DNA of 26,069 bases from CAZGVW01 sp964529265 (GTDB lineage Bacteria > Planctomycetota > Phycisphaerae > Phycisphaerales > UBA1924): positions 1-26,069 of the forward strand of contig CAZGVW010000167.1 in NCBI GenBank assembly GCA_964529265.1, written 5' to 3'. Below the pieces are notes generated by a model, which searched no databases, was not told where the DNA came from, and saw nothing but the letters and a program-made list of their open reading frames with translations. Both the position numbers and the translations under genes were made by a program. Below, piece after piece: positions 14,194 to 21,358 of the stretch. Position 1 is the stretch's first letter, and the number at the start of each line of letters is the position of its first letter.

Positions 14194-15591
14194 CTACGCA
14201 TTCGCCGCCGCACCCGCGCTCACCGTCATCGAGACGTACGTCGGCCGCACGCGGTCCTCGAACTCGCTCCAGAACTTGTTCATGATCGTGCGGATAGCCC
14301 AGTTCGTGCCGTCGGCCAGGCCGCAGATGGTCGTGCCCGGCATGGCGCCCATGCCCGTGGCGACCTCGAGCGCGAGATCCAAGTCCTTCGTGCGGGCATC
14401 ACCCTGCTCGATGCGCGTGAGCAACTGGTGGAGCCAGCCGGAGCCTTCGCGGCAGGGCGTGCACTGGCCGCATGATTCGTGCTTGAAGAACCGAGCCAGG
14501 TTCCGCGCCACGAGCACCATGTCCGTGTCCTCATCGAAGATCGTCGGGCACGCGGTGCCGAGGCCCAGGACGTTGTACTTCCGCCCCACGTCGAAATCCA
14601 TCTCGCAGTCGTATTGATCCGGCCCCACCACGCCCGTGGATGCGCCGCCGACAATCGCCGACTTGAACTTCTTCCCGCCGCGCATGCCCTTGCAATACTG
14701 ATCCACCAGCGTGCGCAGCGGAATGCCCAGATCGCACTCGTACACGCCCGGCCGGTTCACGTGGCCGGAAACGCCCATGAGTTTCGTGCCGTAGGACGGC
14801 GGCCCCCCCACCGTCGATTCGACCCCCTGCTGCTTGAACCACTCCGCACCGTTCTCGACGATGCTCGGCAGGTGGGCCAGCGTCTCCACGTTGTTGATGA
14901 TGGTCGGCTTGCCGAAAAGGCCCTTCACCGCAGGAAACGGCGGCTTGATCCGCGGCCAGCCGCGCTTGCCCTCCAGCGATTCGAGCAGCGCGGTCTCCTC
15001 GCCGCAGATGTAGGCGCCGGCGCCGCGGTGCAGGTAGCACTCAACCACGAAGGGCTGCCCGGTCGCGGTCTGCGCGCCGCTCAGCAGGCCCTTGCCACCG
15101 AAGACGCCTTTCTCGTACGCCTCCTCGATCGCCTTCTCGACCACGTGCGCCTGGTGGTGGTATTCGCCCCGGATGTAGATGTACGCCTTGCTCAACCGGC
15201 ACGCGTAGCAGCAGATCGCAATGCCTTCGAGCATCAGGTGCGGATCGAAATCCATGAGGAGCCGGTCCTTGAAGGTGCCGGGCTCGGATTCATCGGCGTT
15301 GATGGCGAGGTAGCGCAGGCCGGGGTTGTTGGCGTCCTCGACCTTGGGGAGGAACGTCCACTTGAGGCCGGTGGGGAAGCCCGCGCCGCCGCGGCCGCGC
15401 AGTTGCGACTCCTTGACCATGTCCACAACAGCCGCGGGCTGAAGGGAGAGGGTCTTGCGGAGCCCGTCGTAGCCGCCGGTGCGCACGTACTCGTCGTACC
15501 CCACGATGTGGCGCTGCTTCTCATCGCCAAATGGGAACGTGGGGATGCGCTTGGTGAGGACGGGGAAGTTGGTGCGGGCGGTCCAGGGCAT
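14194..15591 (-). CDS. nuoF: NADH-quinone oxidoreductase subunit F (51 kDa flavoprotein)
   Basis: NuoF binds NADH and FMN and holds cluster N3 in the peripheral arm of respiratory complex I on the cytosolic side. The 465-residue protein carries the FMN/NADH glycine loop GRGGAGFPTG (66-75), NADESEPGTFKDR at 98-110, the family stretch RGAGAYICGEETALLESLEG near 190-208, and an SLBB-like region at about 250-340. The [4Fe-4S] ligands are C374, C377 and C380 (ESCGQCTPCREGSG) and C423 (TTICGLADG). Length and motifs are complete. GGAG lies six bases before the ATG at 15591. No nuoE or nuoG is adjacent, so the subunit is separated from the rest of complex I. HoxF or formate dehydrogenase beta subunits are longer or carry extra cluster domains absent here. 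Third-base composition shifts within the gene at about 15240. Confidence 0.95.
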   Translation of the reverse strand: MPWTARTNFPVLTKRIPTFPFGDEKQRHIVGYDEYVRTGGYDGLRKTLSLQPAAVVDMVKESQLRGRGGAGFPTGLKWTFLPKVEDANNPGLRYLAINADESEPGTFKDRLLMDFDPHLMLEGIAICCYACRLSKAYIYIRGEYHHQAHVVEKAIEEAYEKGVFGGKGLLSGAQTATGQPFVVECYLHRGAGAYICGEETALLESLEGKRGWPRIKPPFPAVKGLFGKPTIINNVETLAHLPSIVENGAEWFKQQGVESTVGGPPSYGTKLMGVSGHVNRPGVYECDLGIPLRTLVDQYCKGMRGGKKFKSAIVGGASTGVVGPDQYDCEMDFDVGRKYNVLGLGTACPTIFDEDTDMVLVARNLARFFKHESCGQCTPCREGSGWLHQLLTRIEQGDARTKDLDLALEVATGMGAMPGTTICGLADGTNWAIRTIMNKFWSEFEDRVRPTYVSMTVSAGAAANA

Positions 15592-15688
15592 TCGGTGCTC
15601 CGGGTGGTTCCGGATCGGGTGCGACGCGGCGGCGCGAAGGGCCGCCGGGCGGAGATTCTAGAGGCCGGAAGGCGCCGCCGCGGGCACC

Positions 15689-16981
15689 CTACGTGCGGAT
15701 GCTGGCCAGCGCCCAGATGGAGATGGGCAGCAGGGCCAGCGCCGGCATGAAGACCCCCAGCCACGTGGGCAGGCCCGGCAGCGGCGCCGCGGAGCCGATG
15801 GCCGAACCGAGCAGCGCCGCCAGCGCCAGCGGCGCGCACTTGAGCGATTGCGCCACCATGTTCCGCGGCTCCCTGAGGAGGAAGAACGGCAGGGCGATGA
15901 CGACCGCGAGCAGGTTGCACGTCATGGCCGAGAGGCGGCCGAAGCGCACGCGATCGAGCCGCTCCCGCAGCGATGGCTCAACCCCGCCCGCGCGCCGCAG
16001 TGTGTGCGCGATCTGCCTCCACGAGAGACTCTGCCCATAGCCCTGGATCTGGCTGACGAGAATGGCGGTTGGATCGAGATCCGTCTCGATGCGCGCGAGC
16101 GGCTGCGGTTTGACGCCGGGGTCCGATTCGGCCAGGCCTTCCTCCAGCGTCCAGCCGGAGCCGTCCCAGACGGCCCGCTCGGCGCGGATGCGCCGCGCCG
16201 CTGCGCCGCTCTCGGTGCGCTCCAGCACGGTGAGGTTCTCGAGCGCCCGATTGTCGGAATCGTACCGGGCGGCATAGAACAGGCGGCCCTCGGCGTCCTT
16301 GACCAGCGGAACCCGGAAGGATTCAAGCGACCGCCGGCCCGCCTCGGCGTGACTCCGCGGCAGCAGGTGCGCGACGCCGGGCAGCAGGAACTCCTGATTC
16401 GCCGCGGCGAGCGCCGTGATCCCGAGCGCCACCACGAGGAGCGGCGCCGCGAGGCGGTGCAGGCTGATGCCGCTGGCGATGATCGCGGTGAACTCGCGCC
16501 GCCGGACAAAGCCCACGCAGGTGAAGCCCATCGCCGCGACGAGCACGACGCCGGTGAGGTAGTTGAAGAGTTGCAGCAGCCGCGGGCCCCAGAGATCGAC
16601 CACCGCCAGAAGCGAGAGCGCCACCAATCGCACCATGCGAACGTCCGCAGGTTTGGCAGGCGCCGCCCCCCCCGATGCGGGCGGCGCCGCTTCGTCGCCT
16701 GCTCCGCCCTCAAGACCACCCTCAAGACCGCCCTCCGCGGGCGCCCCCCCGGCCGCGCCCTCTGCCGCGCTGCCCTCCTGCGCCCACGCCACGAGGTCGG
16801 ATGGCGCCCCCGCCTGCGGCTCGGCCTGCGACGGGCCCGCGGCAAGGCTCTCCGCCGCTTCGACGAACTCCCGCAGGTTCAGGAAGACATCGACGACAAT
16901 GACGAAACTGAAGAGCGCCGCAAACAGCGCCACGATGTTGACGAGGTATCGGCGGGCGATGTGGCGGTCGAGGCGGGTCAT
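15689..16981 (-). CDS. LptF/LptG-family permease with a long periplasmic insertion
   Basis: LptF and LptG are the membrane subunits of the ABC exporter that extracts LPS from the inner membrane and feeds the Lpt bridge. The 430-residue frame from the ATG at 16981 (MTRLDRHIARRYLVN) has TM1 at about 14-35, TM2 at about 118-135, a helix at 140-160, RREFTAIIASGISLHRLAAP (161-180) as the coupling-helix region, a periplasmic beta-rich domain at about 200-300, and C-terminal helices at 350-370, 380-400 and 405-428. Between TM1 and TM2, residues about 45-115 are a Gly/Ala/Glu/Pro low-complexity insertion not usual in the family. No clear ribosome site is visible. Only one such gene is present here, so whether it is LptF or LptG is open. 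Confidence 0.85.
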   Translation of the reverse strand: MTRLDRHIARRYLVNIVALFAALFSFVIVVDVFLNLREFVEAAESLAAGPSQAEPQAGAPSDLVAWAQEGSAAEGAAGGAPAEGGLEGGLEGGAGDEAAPPASGGAAPAKPADVRMVRLVALSLLAVVDLWGPRLLQLFNYLTGVVLVAAMGFTCVGFVRRREFTAIIASGISLHRLAAPLLVVALGITALAAANQEFLLPGVAHLLPRSHAEAGRRSLESFRVPLVKDAEGRLFYAARYDSDNRALENLTVLERTESGAAARRIRAERAVWDGSGWTLEEGLAESDPGVKPQPLARIETDLDPTAILVSQIQGYGQSLSWRQIAHTLRRAGGVEPSLRERLDRVRFGRLSAMTCNLLAVVIALPFFLLREPRNMVAQSLKCAPLALAALLGSAIGSAAPLPGLPTWLGVFMPALALLPISIWALASIRT

Positions 16982-17084
16982 GGGAGGTTGGGGGGCATCA
17001 TATGGGAGCCCCGCGGGGCGATTCCGCGGCGGGCGCGCCTGCCGCAGGCGGGGGCTATCCTTCCCCGGTCGAAAGGAGCCCTGC
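16982..17084. promoter_or_regulatory. Divergent intergenic region between the LptF/G gene and the small protein gene
   Basis: These 103 bases part two divergent genes. They hold two short inverted repeats, CCCCGCGGGG at about 17010 and GCCTGCCGCAGGC near 17038, and the GGAG ribosome site for the plus-strand gene at 17074. No promoter consensus is visible. Confidence 0.3.
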
Positions 17085-17357
17085 GTGGCCAAGGGACAGC
17101 ATTTCACGTCGCATCAACGCGGCATCGTGAACCGGTACTACAAGAACCGGGATACGATCGCCTCCAACCGCCTCGGCGAGATCGTTTCCGACCTCTACCT
17201 GTGCGACGACCCCAAGAAGGCCGCCCGTCTGTGGGATCGGGCAGCCAAAGAACTCGCCGCCGCGGGAATCGACGCCAAGCGCGTCGAGCGCCTTCTGACC
17301 GAGAAGAAGATCGAGGACCTCGCCGCCCTCGTCCGCGACATCGCCGCGCCCCGTTAA
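17085..17357 (+). CDS. Small conserved-looking protein of unknown function
   Basis: 90 residues from a GTG at 17085, supported by AAAGGAG with seven bases before the start; no ATG is available. The N-terminal half (AKGQHFTSHQRGIVNRYYKN, then RLGEIVSDLYLC) is rich in basic and aromatic residues, and the rest is a charged helical segment (KAARLWDRAAKELAAAGID) ending in DLAALVRDIAAPR. No membrane segment, signal or metal motif is seen. I have a faint memory of similar short proteins annotated as hypothetical in planctomycetes, which I cannot verify. The basic N-terminus would suit nucleic-acid or ribosome contact, but that is speculation. It is divergent from the LptF/G gene and followed by tandem hairpins. 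Confidence 0.75.
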   Translation: MAKGQHFTSHQRGIVNRYYKNRDTIASNRLGEIVSDLYLCDDPKKAARLWDRAAKELAAAGIDAKRVERLLTEKKIEDLAALVRDIAAPR

Positions 17358-18072
17358 CGATCCCTTCCACCCACGCCCACAGAGAAAAGGCGTCGCCGGG
17401 CGGCAGAGCCCCAGCGACGCCTCGCGGCCTGATGCGCCGAGCCACTCGCACTCGGCTCGGCGCCTCGCCCTGATGAGTCGGCCTTCACCAGCGTCATGTC
17501 GCGGCGGAACGCCCGCCTTGCGGCATTCGCACGCCGGTGCGCTCCCAGGACTGCCGCTTTTCGCGGGCACGCGAAGGCGGTCCGCCGCCGCCGGGTTGCT
17601 TCGGACCAGCAGCAGGGGTGGTCCCAGGCCCCGGTCGCGGAGACTTGCCGCCTTGACGAGACCACGGCCGCGCCGCTTCGCATGCGTCGTGTGATTCGAG
17701 CGCGCTCTCTCCTTGTGGCTGCCGCGGAGGCGGGCGCGGAGAGAGGGCGTGCCGGCCAACGAGGCCGATCAACTGCGCCCGCGGCTCCGCGGCAACACTC
17801 GCCTGCGATCCCATCTACAAACGGCGTGCTGCGCGGGGGCGGAGCGCCTCGTTCTCACAAAATGCCGCGCGGGGCCTGCACAGTGGCCCTCTCCGGCGGA
17901 CGCGAACCCCGGATTCCGGCGTGGACCTCAGCCGACCGGCCTTTCCTGGTCGGATCGGGCGGAAGTTTCCGCCGGCCCGGCCTCTGGTTGTGCGGGGAGG
18001 AGGGGTCGGATAGACAATCGCCGGGTCCCCGGGCCTGCCGTGTCGCGGCGCCCGACGTCGTGACCGGAGCCC
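17358..18072. other. 715-base structured intergenic region without a convincing gene
   Basis: All six frames here give Arg/Ala/Pro-rich strings without domains, plausible starts or codon bias. Several inverted repeats are visible: 17388-17396 with 17414-17422; 17434-17443 with 17454-17463 (10 bp, 10-base loop); 17705-17712 with 17738-17745 (CTCTCTCC/GGAGAGAG). Short stems also lie near 17560-17575. The last bases carry the GGAG, only three bases from the ATG of the phosphatase gene at 18073. I looked for tmRNA, RNase P RNA and SRP RNA cores and did not find them. A long structured RNA or leader is possible but not shown. Confidence 0.5.
17385..17422. terminator. Hairpin after the 17085-17357 gene, terminator-like on the minus strand
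   Basis: AGGCGTCGC (17388-17396) pairs perfectly with GCGACGCCT (17414-17422) around a 17-base loop, 30 bases past the stop at 17357. On the plus strand no T run follows; on the minus strand the stem is followed by TTTTCTCT. So it would work best on a transcript entering from the right on the minus strand, where no gene was found. Confidence 0.45.
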
Positions 18073-20010
18073 ATGCGCGTTCCCATCCGCTGGAAACTGA
18101 CGTTCTCCATTCTGCTGCCGCTGCTGCTCGTCGCCGGCGTCTCGATCGGCATCAACTTCGCGATGCAGCGGAGGGACGCGTTCCGGGAGACCGAGCGCCT
18201 GCTCCGCGTGGAGGCCGACCTCGCCTCCGCCCGGCTGAACGGCCTCTTTGAGCGCGTGGCGCAGATCGCGCAGGCCTCGGCGGGCAGCCTGAGCCTGCAG
18301 GAGCGCCTCACCGTCGATGAGGTCTACCGGCACACCCAACTCAACCTCTCGCTCGACCCGATGGTGTACGGCTCGTGCGTGGCGTTCGCGCCCGACCAGT
18401 TCGAGCCGGGCGTGCGGCTGTTTGCGCCCTACGCGCATCGCCACGAACTCGGCGAACGTTTGATGGACGTGAAGGACGCCTACGACTACACGCAGCCGGA
18501 ATGGGAGTGGTTCGATCGGCCGCGCCGCACACTCCAGCCGTGTTGGACCGAGCCCTTCTTCGATGAGGGCGCCGGCAACGTCGTGATGTGCACCTACTCC
18601 GCCCCCTTCGTCGATGCCCACGGCGAGTTCCGCGGCGTCGCGACCGTGGACGTCTCTCTCGAAACACTCCAGCGAACGCAGCGCCCCCTCTCCCTGCCGG
18701 GCGCCCTCTTCGTGATCCTGAGTCGCGAGGGAACGATCGTTTCCGATCGGGACCCCTCACTCATCATGCGCGAGAACGTGTGGCGGCTCGCCGAGACACT
18801 CGGCCGGCCCGAGATCGCCGACGTGGCGCGGAGGATGCTCGCGGGCGAAACCGGCGTCATGCGCATCCCCGGATTCTTCGAGGATGAGCCGGTGTTCCTC
18901 GTGTACGCGCCCATTCCCTCCACGGGCTGGGGCTTCGCCGCGACCGTGCCCGAGCGGGAGGTCATGGCGCCGGTGTACGCCTCCCTCAGCGAGCGCACCC
19001 TGACCACCGTCGTCGGACTCGCGCTCGTCCTCGCCACCGTGCTCATCGTCAGCTTCTGGTTCACGAAGCCGATCTCGCGCCTCGCCGCGGCCGTGCGCCG
19101 CCTGGGCGCCGGCGACCTCGACGCCGAGGTGGGCGACGTCCGCACGCGGGACGAAGTGGGCGACCTCGCCCGCGCCTTCAACGCGATGATCGCGCAACTG
19201 AAGGAACATGTCGCCGCGCTGACGCGCGAAACCGCGGCCCGGGAATCCGTCGAGAGCGAAATCCGCGTGGCGCGATCCATCCAGACATCGCTCCTGCCGC
19301 GCACGTTCCCCCCGTTTCCGGATCGCGCCGAGTTCGCCCTGCACGCCGTGAACGCCCCCGCCCGGCGCGTCGCCGGCGATTTCTTCGACTATTTCTTCGT
19401 GGATGACCAGCGGCTGTGCATCGTCATGGCGGACGTCTCGGGCAAAGGCGTGCCCGCCGCGATGTTCATGGCCGTGGCGCGCACCATCGTGCGCCACCTC
19501 GCGTCGAACGGCCTTGCGCCGCAGGATGTCCTGAAGCGCGCCAGCGAATCACTGCTCGCCGACAACGACACAGGCCTGTTCCTCACGATCTTCATCGGCG
19601 TGATCGACGTGAACACCGGCGAGATGCGCTACGCCAACGGCGGCCATCCGCTGCCCCTGCGCATCAATGCCTCCGGGGGCGTCTCACCCTTCGGCGAGGT
19701 CACGGGCACGCTCGTCGGCGTCATCCCGGACGCCGCCTGGGAGTCACGGACCGGGCGACTCGCCCCCGGCGAGAAACTCATCATGTTCACCGACGGCTTC
19801 CCGGAAGCGCTCTCGCCGAACGGCGAGTTCTTCGGCGAACCGCGCTTCCGCGACCTCATTCAGCGCCTCTCGAGCCGGTCCGTGGAAGACCTTTGCCGCG
19901 AAGCGGTGGAGCAGATCGACGCGTTCCAGTCCGGCGCGCGCAAGGACGACATTACACTGCTCGTGTTCGAGCGCGCCGCAGCCCCCGGGGCGCCATCGGC
20001 GACCGTCTGA
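18073..20010 (+). CDS. Membrane sensor protein phosphatase: dCache-like domain, HAMP, SpoIIE/PP2C (RsbU type)
   Basis: This 645-residue protein probably senses an extracytoplasmic ligand and dephosphorylates an anti-sigma-factor antagonist. TM1 lies at about 9-28. A periplasmic dCache-like domain occupies about 35-305, with WTEPFFDEGAGNVVMCTYSA (158-177) and GVATVDVSLETLQ (188-200), as in dCache_1 sensors. TM2 lies at about 310-330 and a HAMP linker at 331-380 (KPISRLAAAVRRLGAGDLDA). The SpoIIE domain at about 395-635 has VAGDFFDYF (D436), VMADVSGKGVPAAMF (D454), NGGHPLP (522-528), MFTDGFPEA (D574) and KDDITLLVF (D625, D626), so the metal-binding acids are present. GGAG is only three bases before the ATG. 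It is convergent with the next gene by 10 bases. No partner anti-anti-sigma or kinase gene is nearby. Confidence 0.92.
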   Translation: MRVPIRWKLTFSILLPLLLVAGVSIGINFAMQRRDAFRETERLLRVEADLASARLNGLFERVAQIAQASAGSLSLQERLTVDEVYRHTQLNLSLDPMVYGSCVAFAPDQFEPGVRLFAPYAHRHELGERLMDVKDAYDYTQPEWEWFDRPRRTLQPCWTEPFFDEGAGNVVMCTYSAPFVDAHGEFRGVATVDVSLETLQRTQRPLSLPGALFVILSREGTIVSDRDPSLIMRENVWRLAETLGRPEIADVARRMLAGETGVMRIPGFFEDEPVFLVYAPIPSTGWGFAATVPEREVMAPVYASLSERTLTTVVGLALVLATVLIVSFWFTKPISRLAAAVRRLGAGDLDAEVGDVRTRDEVGDLARAFNAMIAQLKEHVAALTRETAARESVESEIRVARSIQTSLLPRTFPPFPDRAEFALHAVNAPARRVAGDFFDYFFVDDQRLCIVMADVSGKGVPAAMFMAVARTIVRHLASNGLAPQDVLKRASESLLADNDTGLFLTIFIGVIDVNTGEMRYANGGHPLPLRINASGGVSPFGEVTGTLVGVIPDAAWESRTGRLAPGEKLIMFTDGFPEALSPNGEFFGEPRFRDLIQRLSSRSVEDLCREAVEQIDAFQSGARKDDITLLVFERAAAPGAPSATV

Positions 20011-20020
20011 CGCGAAGGCG

Positions 20021-21358
20021 TCACGCGGCCGGCGCGGGCGCCCCCGCCGGATCCCGCGTCGTCCCGCGACTCGCGCGCCGCCGGTGCGTCTCCCCCAGCG
20101 CCGCCCCCAGCCCGGCCCACACCAGGCACAGCGGGATCGAGACCAGCGCGACCTTCGTCAGACCCACCGCCGCCTCCAGCGCGCTGTAGGTCCATCCTGC
20201 CGCCACGTCGCCCCCGCGGTACACCACGGTGTCGATGAAACTCTTGCTCTTGTACTTCGCCTCGCGCCCCAGAATCGTGTAGAGCACCTCCCGCGCCGGC
20301 TTCGTCAGCCCGAAGTTCAGCATCCGCCGCACGACGAACAGCCCCGCCACCAACCCCAGCACAGGCGCCATCGTGATCGCCGCGAACCCCGCACCCGTCA
20401 CCAGCGGCAGCGCCGCCAGCGCCCCCGCCAGCCCGATCCACCGGATGATCCGCCCCGTGAAGAACAACTGGATCACCAGTTCGCCGATGCTCACGATGTG
20501 ATCAAGGTTGGCGAAGAACATCCGCCGCTCCCCCGCGTCCGCAATCGCCTCCGACACCATTCGCGCCTGCGCGAAATAGATGAACGTGCTCGTCGTCGAG
20601 AACAGGAAGATGTACGCGCACAACCCCAGCAGCAGCGGCGACCGCGCCACGAGAATGAGCCCCGTCCACATCCCCGGCCGCAGACCGCGCAGCGCCGCCT
20701 CCACCCGCCTTCCATCCTCGCGCTCCGGCCCGAACCGCCGCGTCAGCGCCCACACCGGAATCACCGACGCCGCCAGCACCGCCGCCGACACGATGAGCAG
20801 CGTCTCGTTGTGCTCCTTCCCCACCTCCATCGCCGTGCGCGAGCCCGCGATCACCCCGAGCGTGCCCCCCACTGCAATAAACCCGAACAGTCGCCGCCCC
20901 TGCTCCTCCCGCCACAGGTCCGCCATGAACCCCCAGAACACCGAGATCACGAACAGGTTGAACACGCTCGTCCAGATGTAGAACGCCCGCGCCGCATTCA
21001 CTCGGGCCTCCCCCTCCAGCCCGGAGAGCAGCGCCGCGAACACGAGCAGGTTCGTCGCGAAGAACAGGTTCACCGCCGGAATGAACACCCGCCGCGGCGT
21101 GTGCGTCACCAGCAGCGCAAACACCGGCGCCGCCACGAGCATCGCCGTGAACGTCCCCGTGTACAGCCACGGCAGGTTGTCCACGCCCCCCTCGAGCCCC
21201 ATCGCCTCGCGCACCGGCCGCACGATGTAGTACGACCCCAGCAGCAGGAACATCATCAACGCCGACCACAGCGCCGGCGCCGATTCATCCGCGCGCACGT
21301 CAACCGCGCGGCGCAGCAGCCGCTGGATCCCCGAATCCCGAGGCAATGGCTCGCTCAC
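20021..21358 (-). CDS. MFS-type transporter related to the ADP/ATP (NTP/NDP) exchange family
   Basis: A 445-residue polytopic membrane protein with about 11-12 helices. The first helix ends in LLLGSYYIVRPVREAMG, and the last third contains LTKPAREVLYTILGREAKYK followed by SKSFIDTVVYRGGD. I associate these with bacterial proteins related to the Tlc/Npt nucleotide carriers, often annotated as NTP/NDP exchange transporter or MFS transporter. In free-living bacteria the substrate is unknown, so nucleotide transport should not be assumed. The start is a GTG at 21358 that overlaps the stop of the upstream epimerase gene (GTGA), implying translational coupling. The protein ends in a Pro/Ala tail. 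It is convergent with the phosphatase gene, 10 bases apart. Confidence 0.8.
   Translation of the reverse strand: MSEPLPRDSGIQRLLRRAVDVRADESAPALWSALMMFLLLGSYYIVRPVREAMGLEGGVDNLPWLYTGTFTAMLVAAPVFALLVTHTPRRVFIPAVNLFFATNLLVFAALLSGLEGEARVNAARAFYIWTSVFNLFVISVFWGFMADLWREEQGRRLFGFIAVGGTLGVIAGSRTAMEVGKEHNETLLIVSAAVLAASVIPVWALTRRFGPEREDGRRVEAALRGLRPGMWTGLILVARSPLLLGLCAYIFLFSTTSTFIYFAQARMVSEAIADAGERRMFFANLDHIVSIGELVIQLFFTGRIIRWIGLAGALAALPLVTGAGFAAITMAPVLGLVAGLFVVRRMLNFGLTKPAREVLYTILGREAKYKSKSFIDTVVYRGGDVAAGWTYSALEAAVGLTKVALVSIPLCLVWAGLGAALGETHRRRASRGTTRDPAGAPAPAA

Noticed and set aside
14479..15750. Open plus-strand frame of 423 codons
   Set aside because: Antisense to nuoF, whose cofactor motifs are complete.
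13900..17100. dif-like XerCD site at the strand-composition transition
   Set aside because: I looked for an AT-rich 28-base imperfect palindrome near the switch and saw none; the terminus interpretation therefore rests on composition alone.
15848..17473. Open plus-strand frame of 541 codons
   Set aside because: Antisense to the LptF/G permease and then out of frame with the small gene at 17085; Arg/Pro-rich, no domains.
17590..17640. Possible SRP RNA core (GGTTGCTTCGGACC)
   Set aside because: Resembles part of the SRP helix-8 complement but lacks the GGAA tetraloop and the symmetric internal loop; the surrounding stem does not form.
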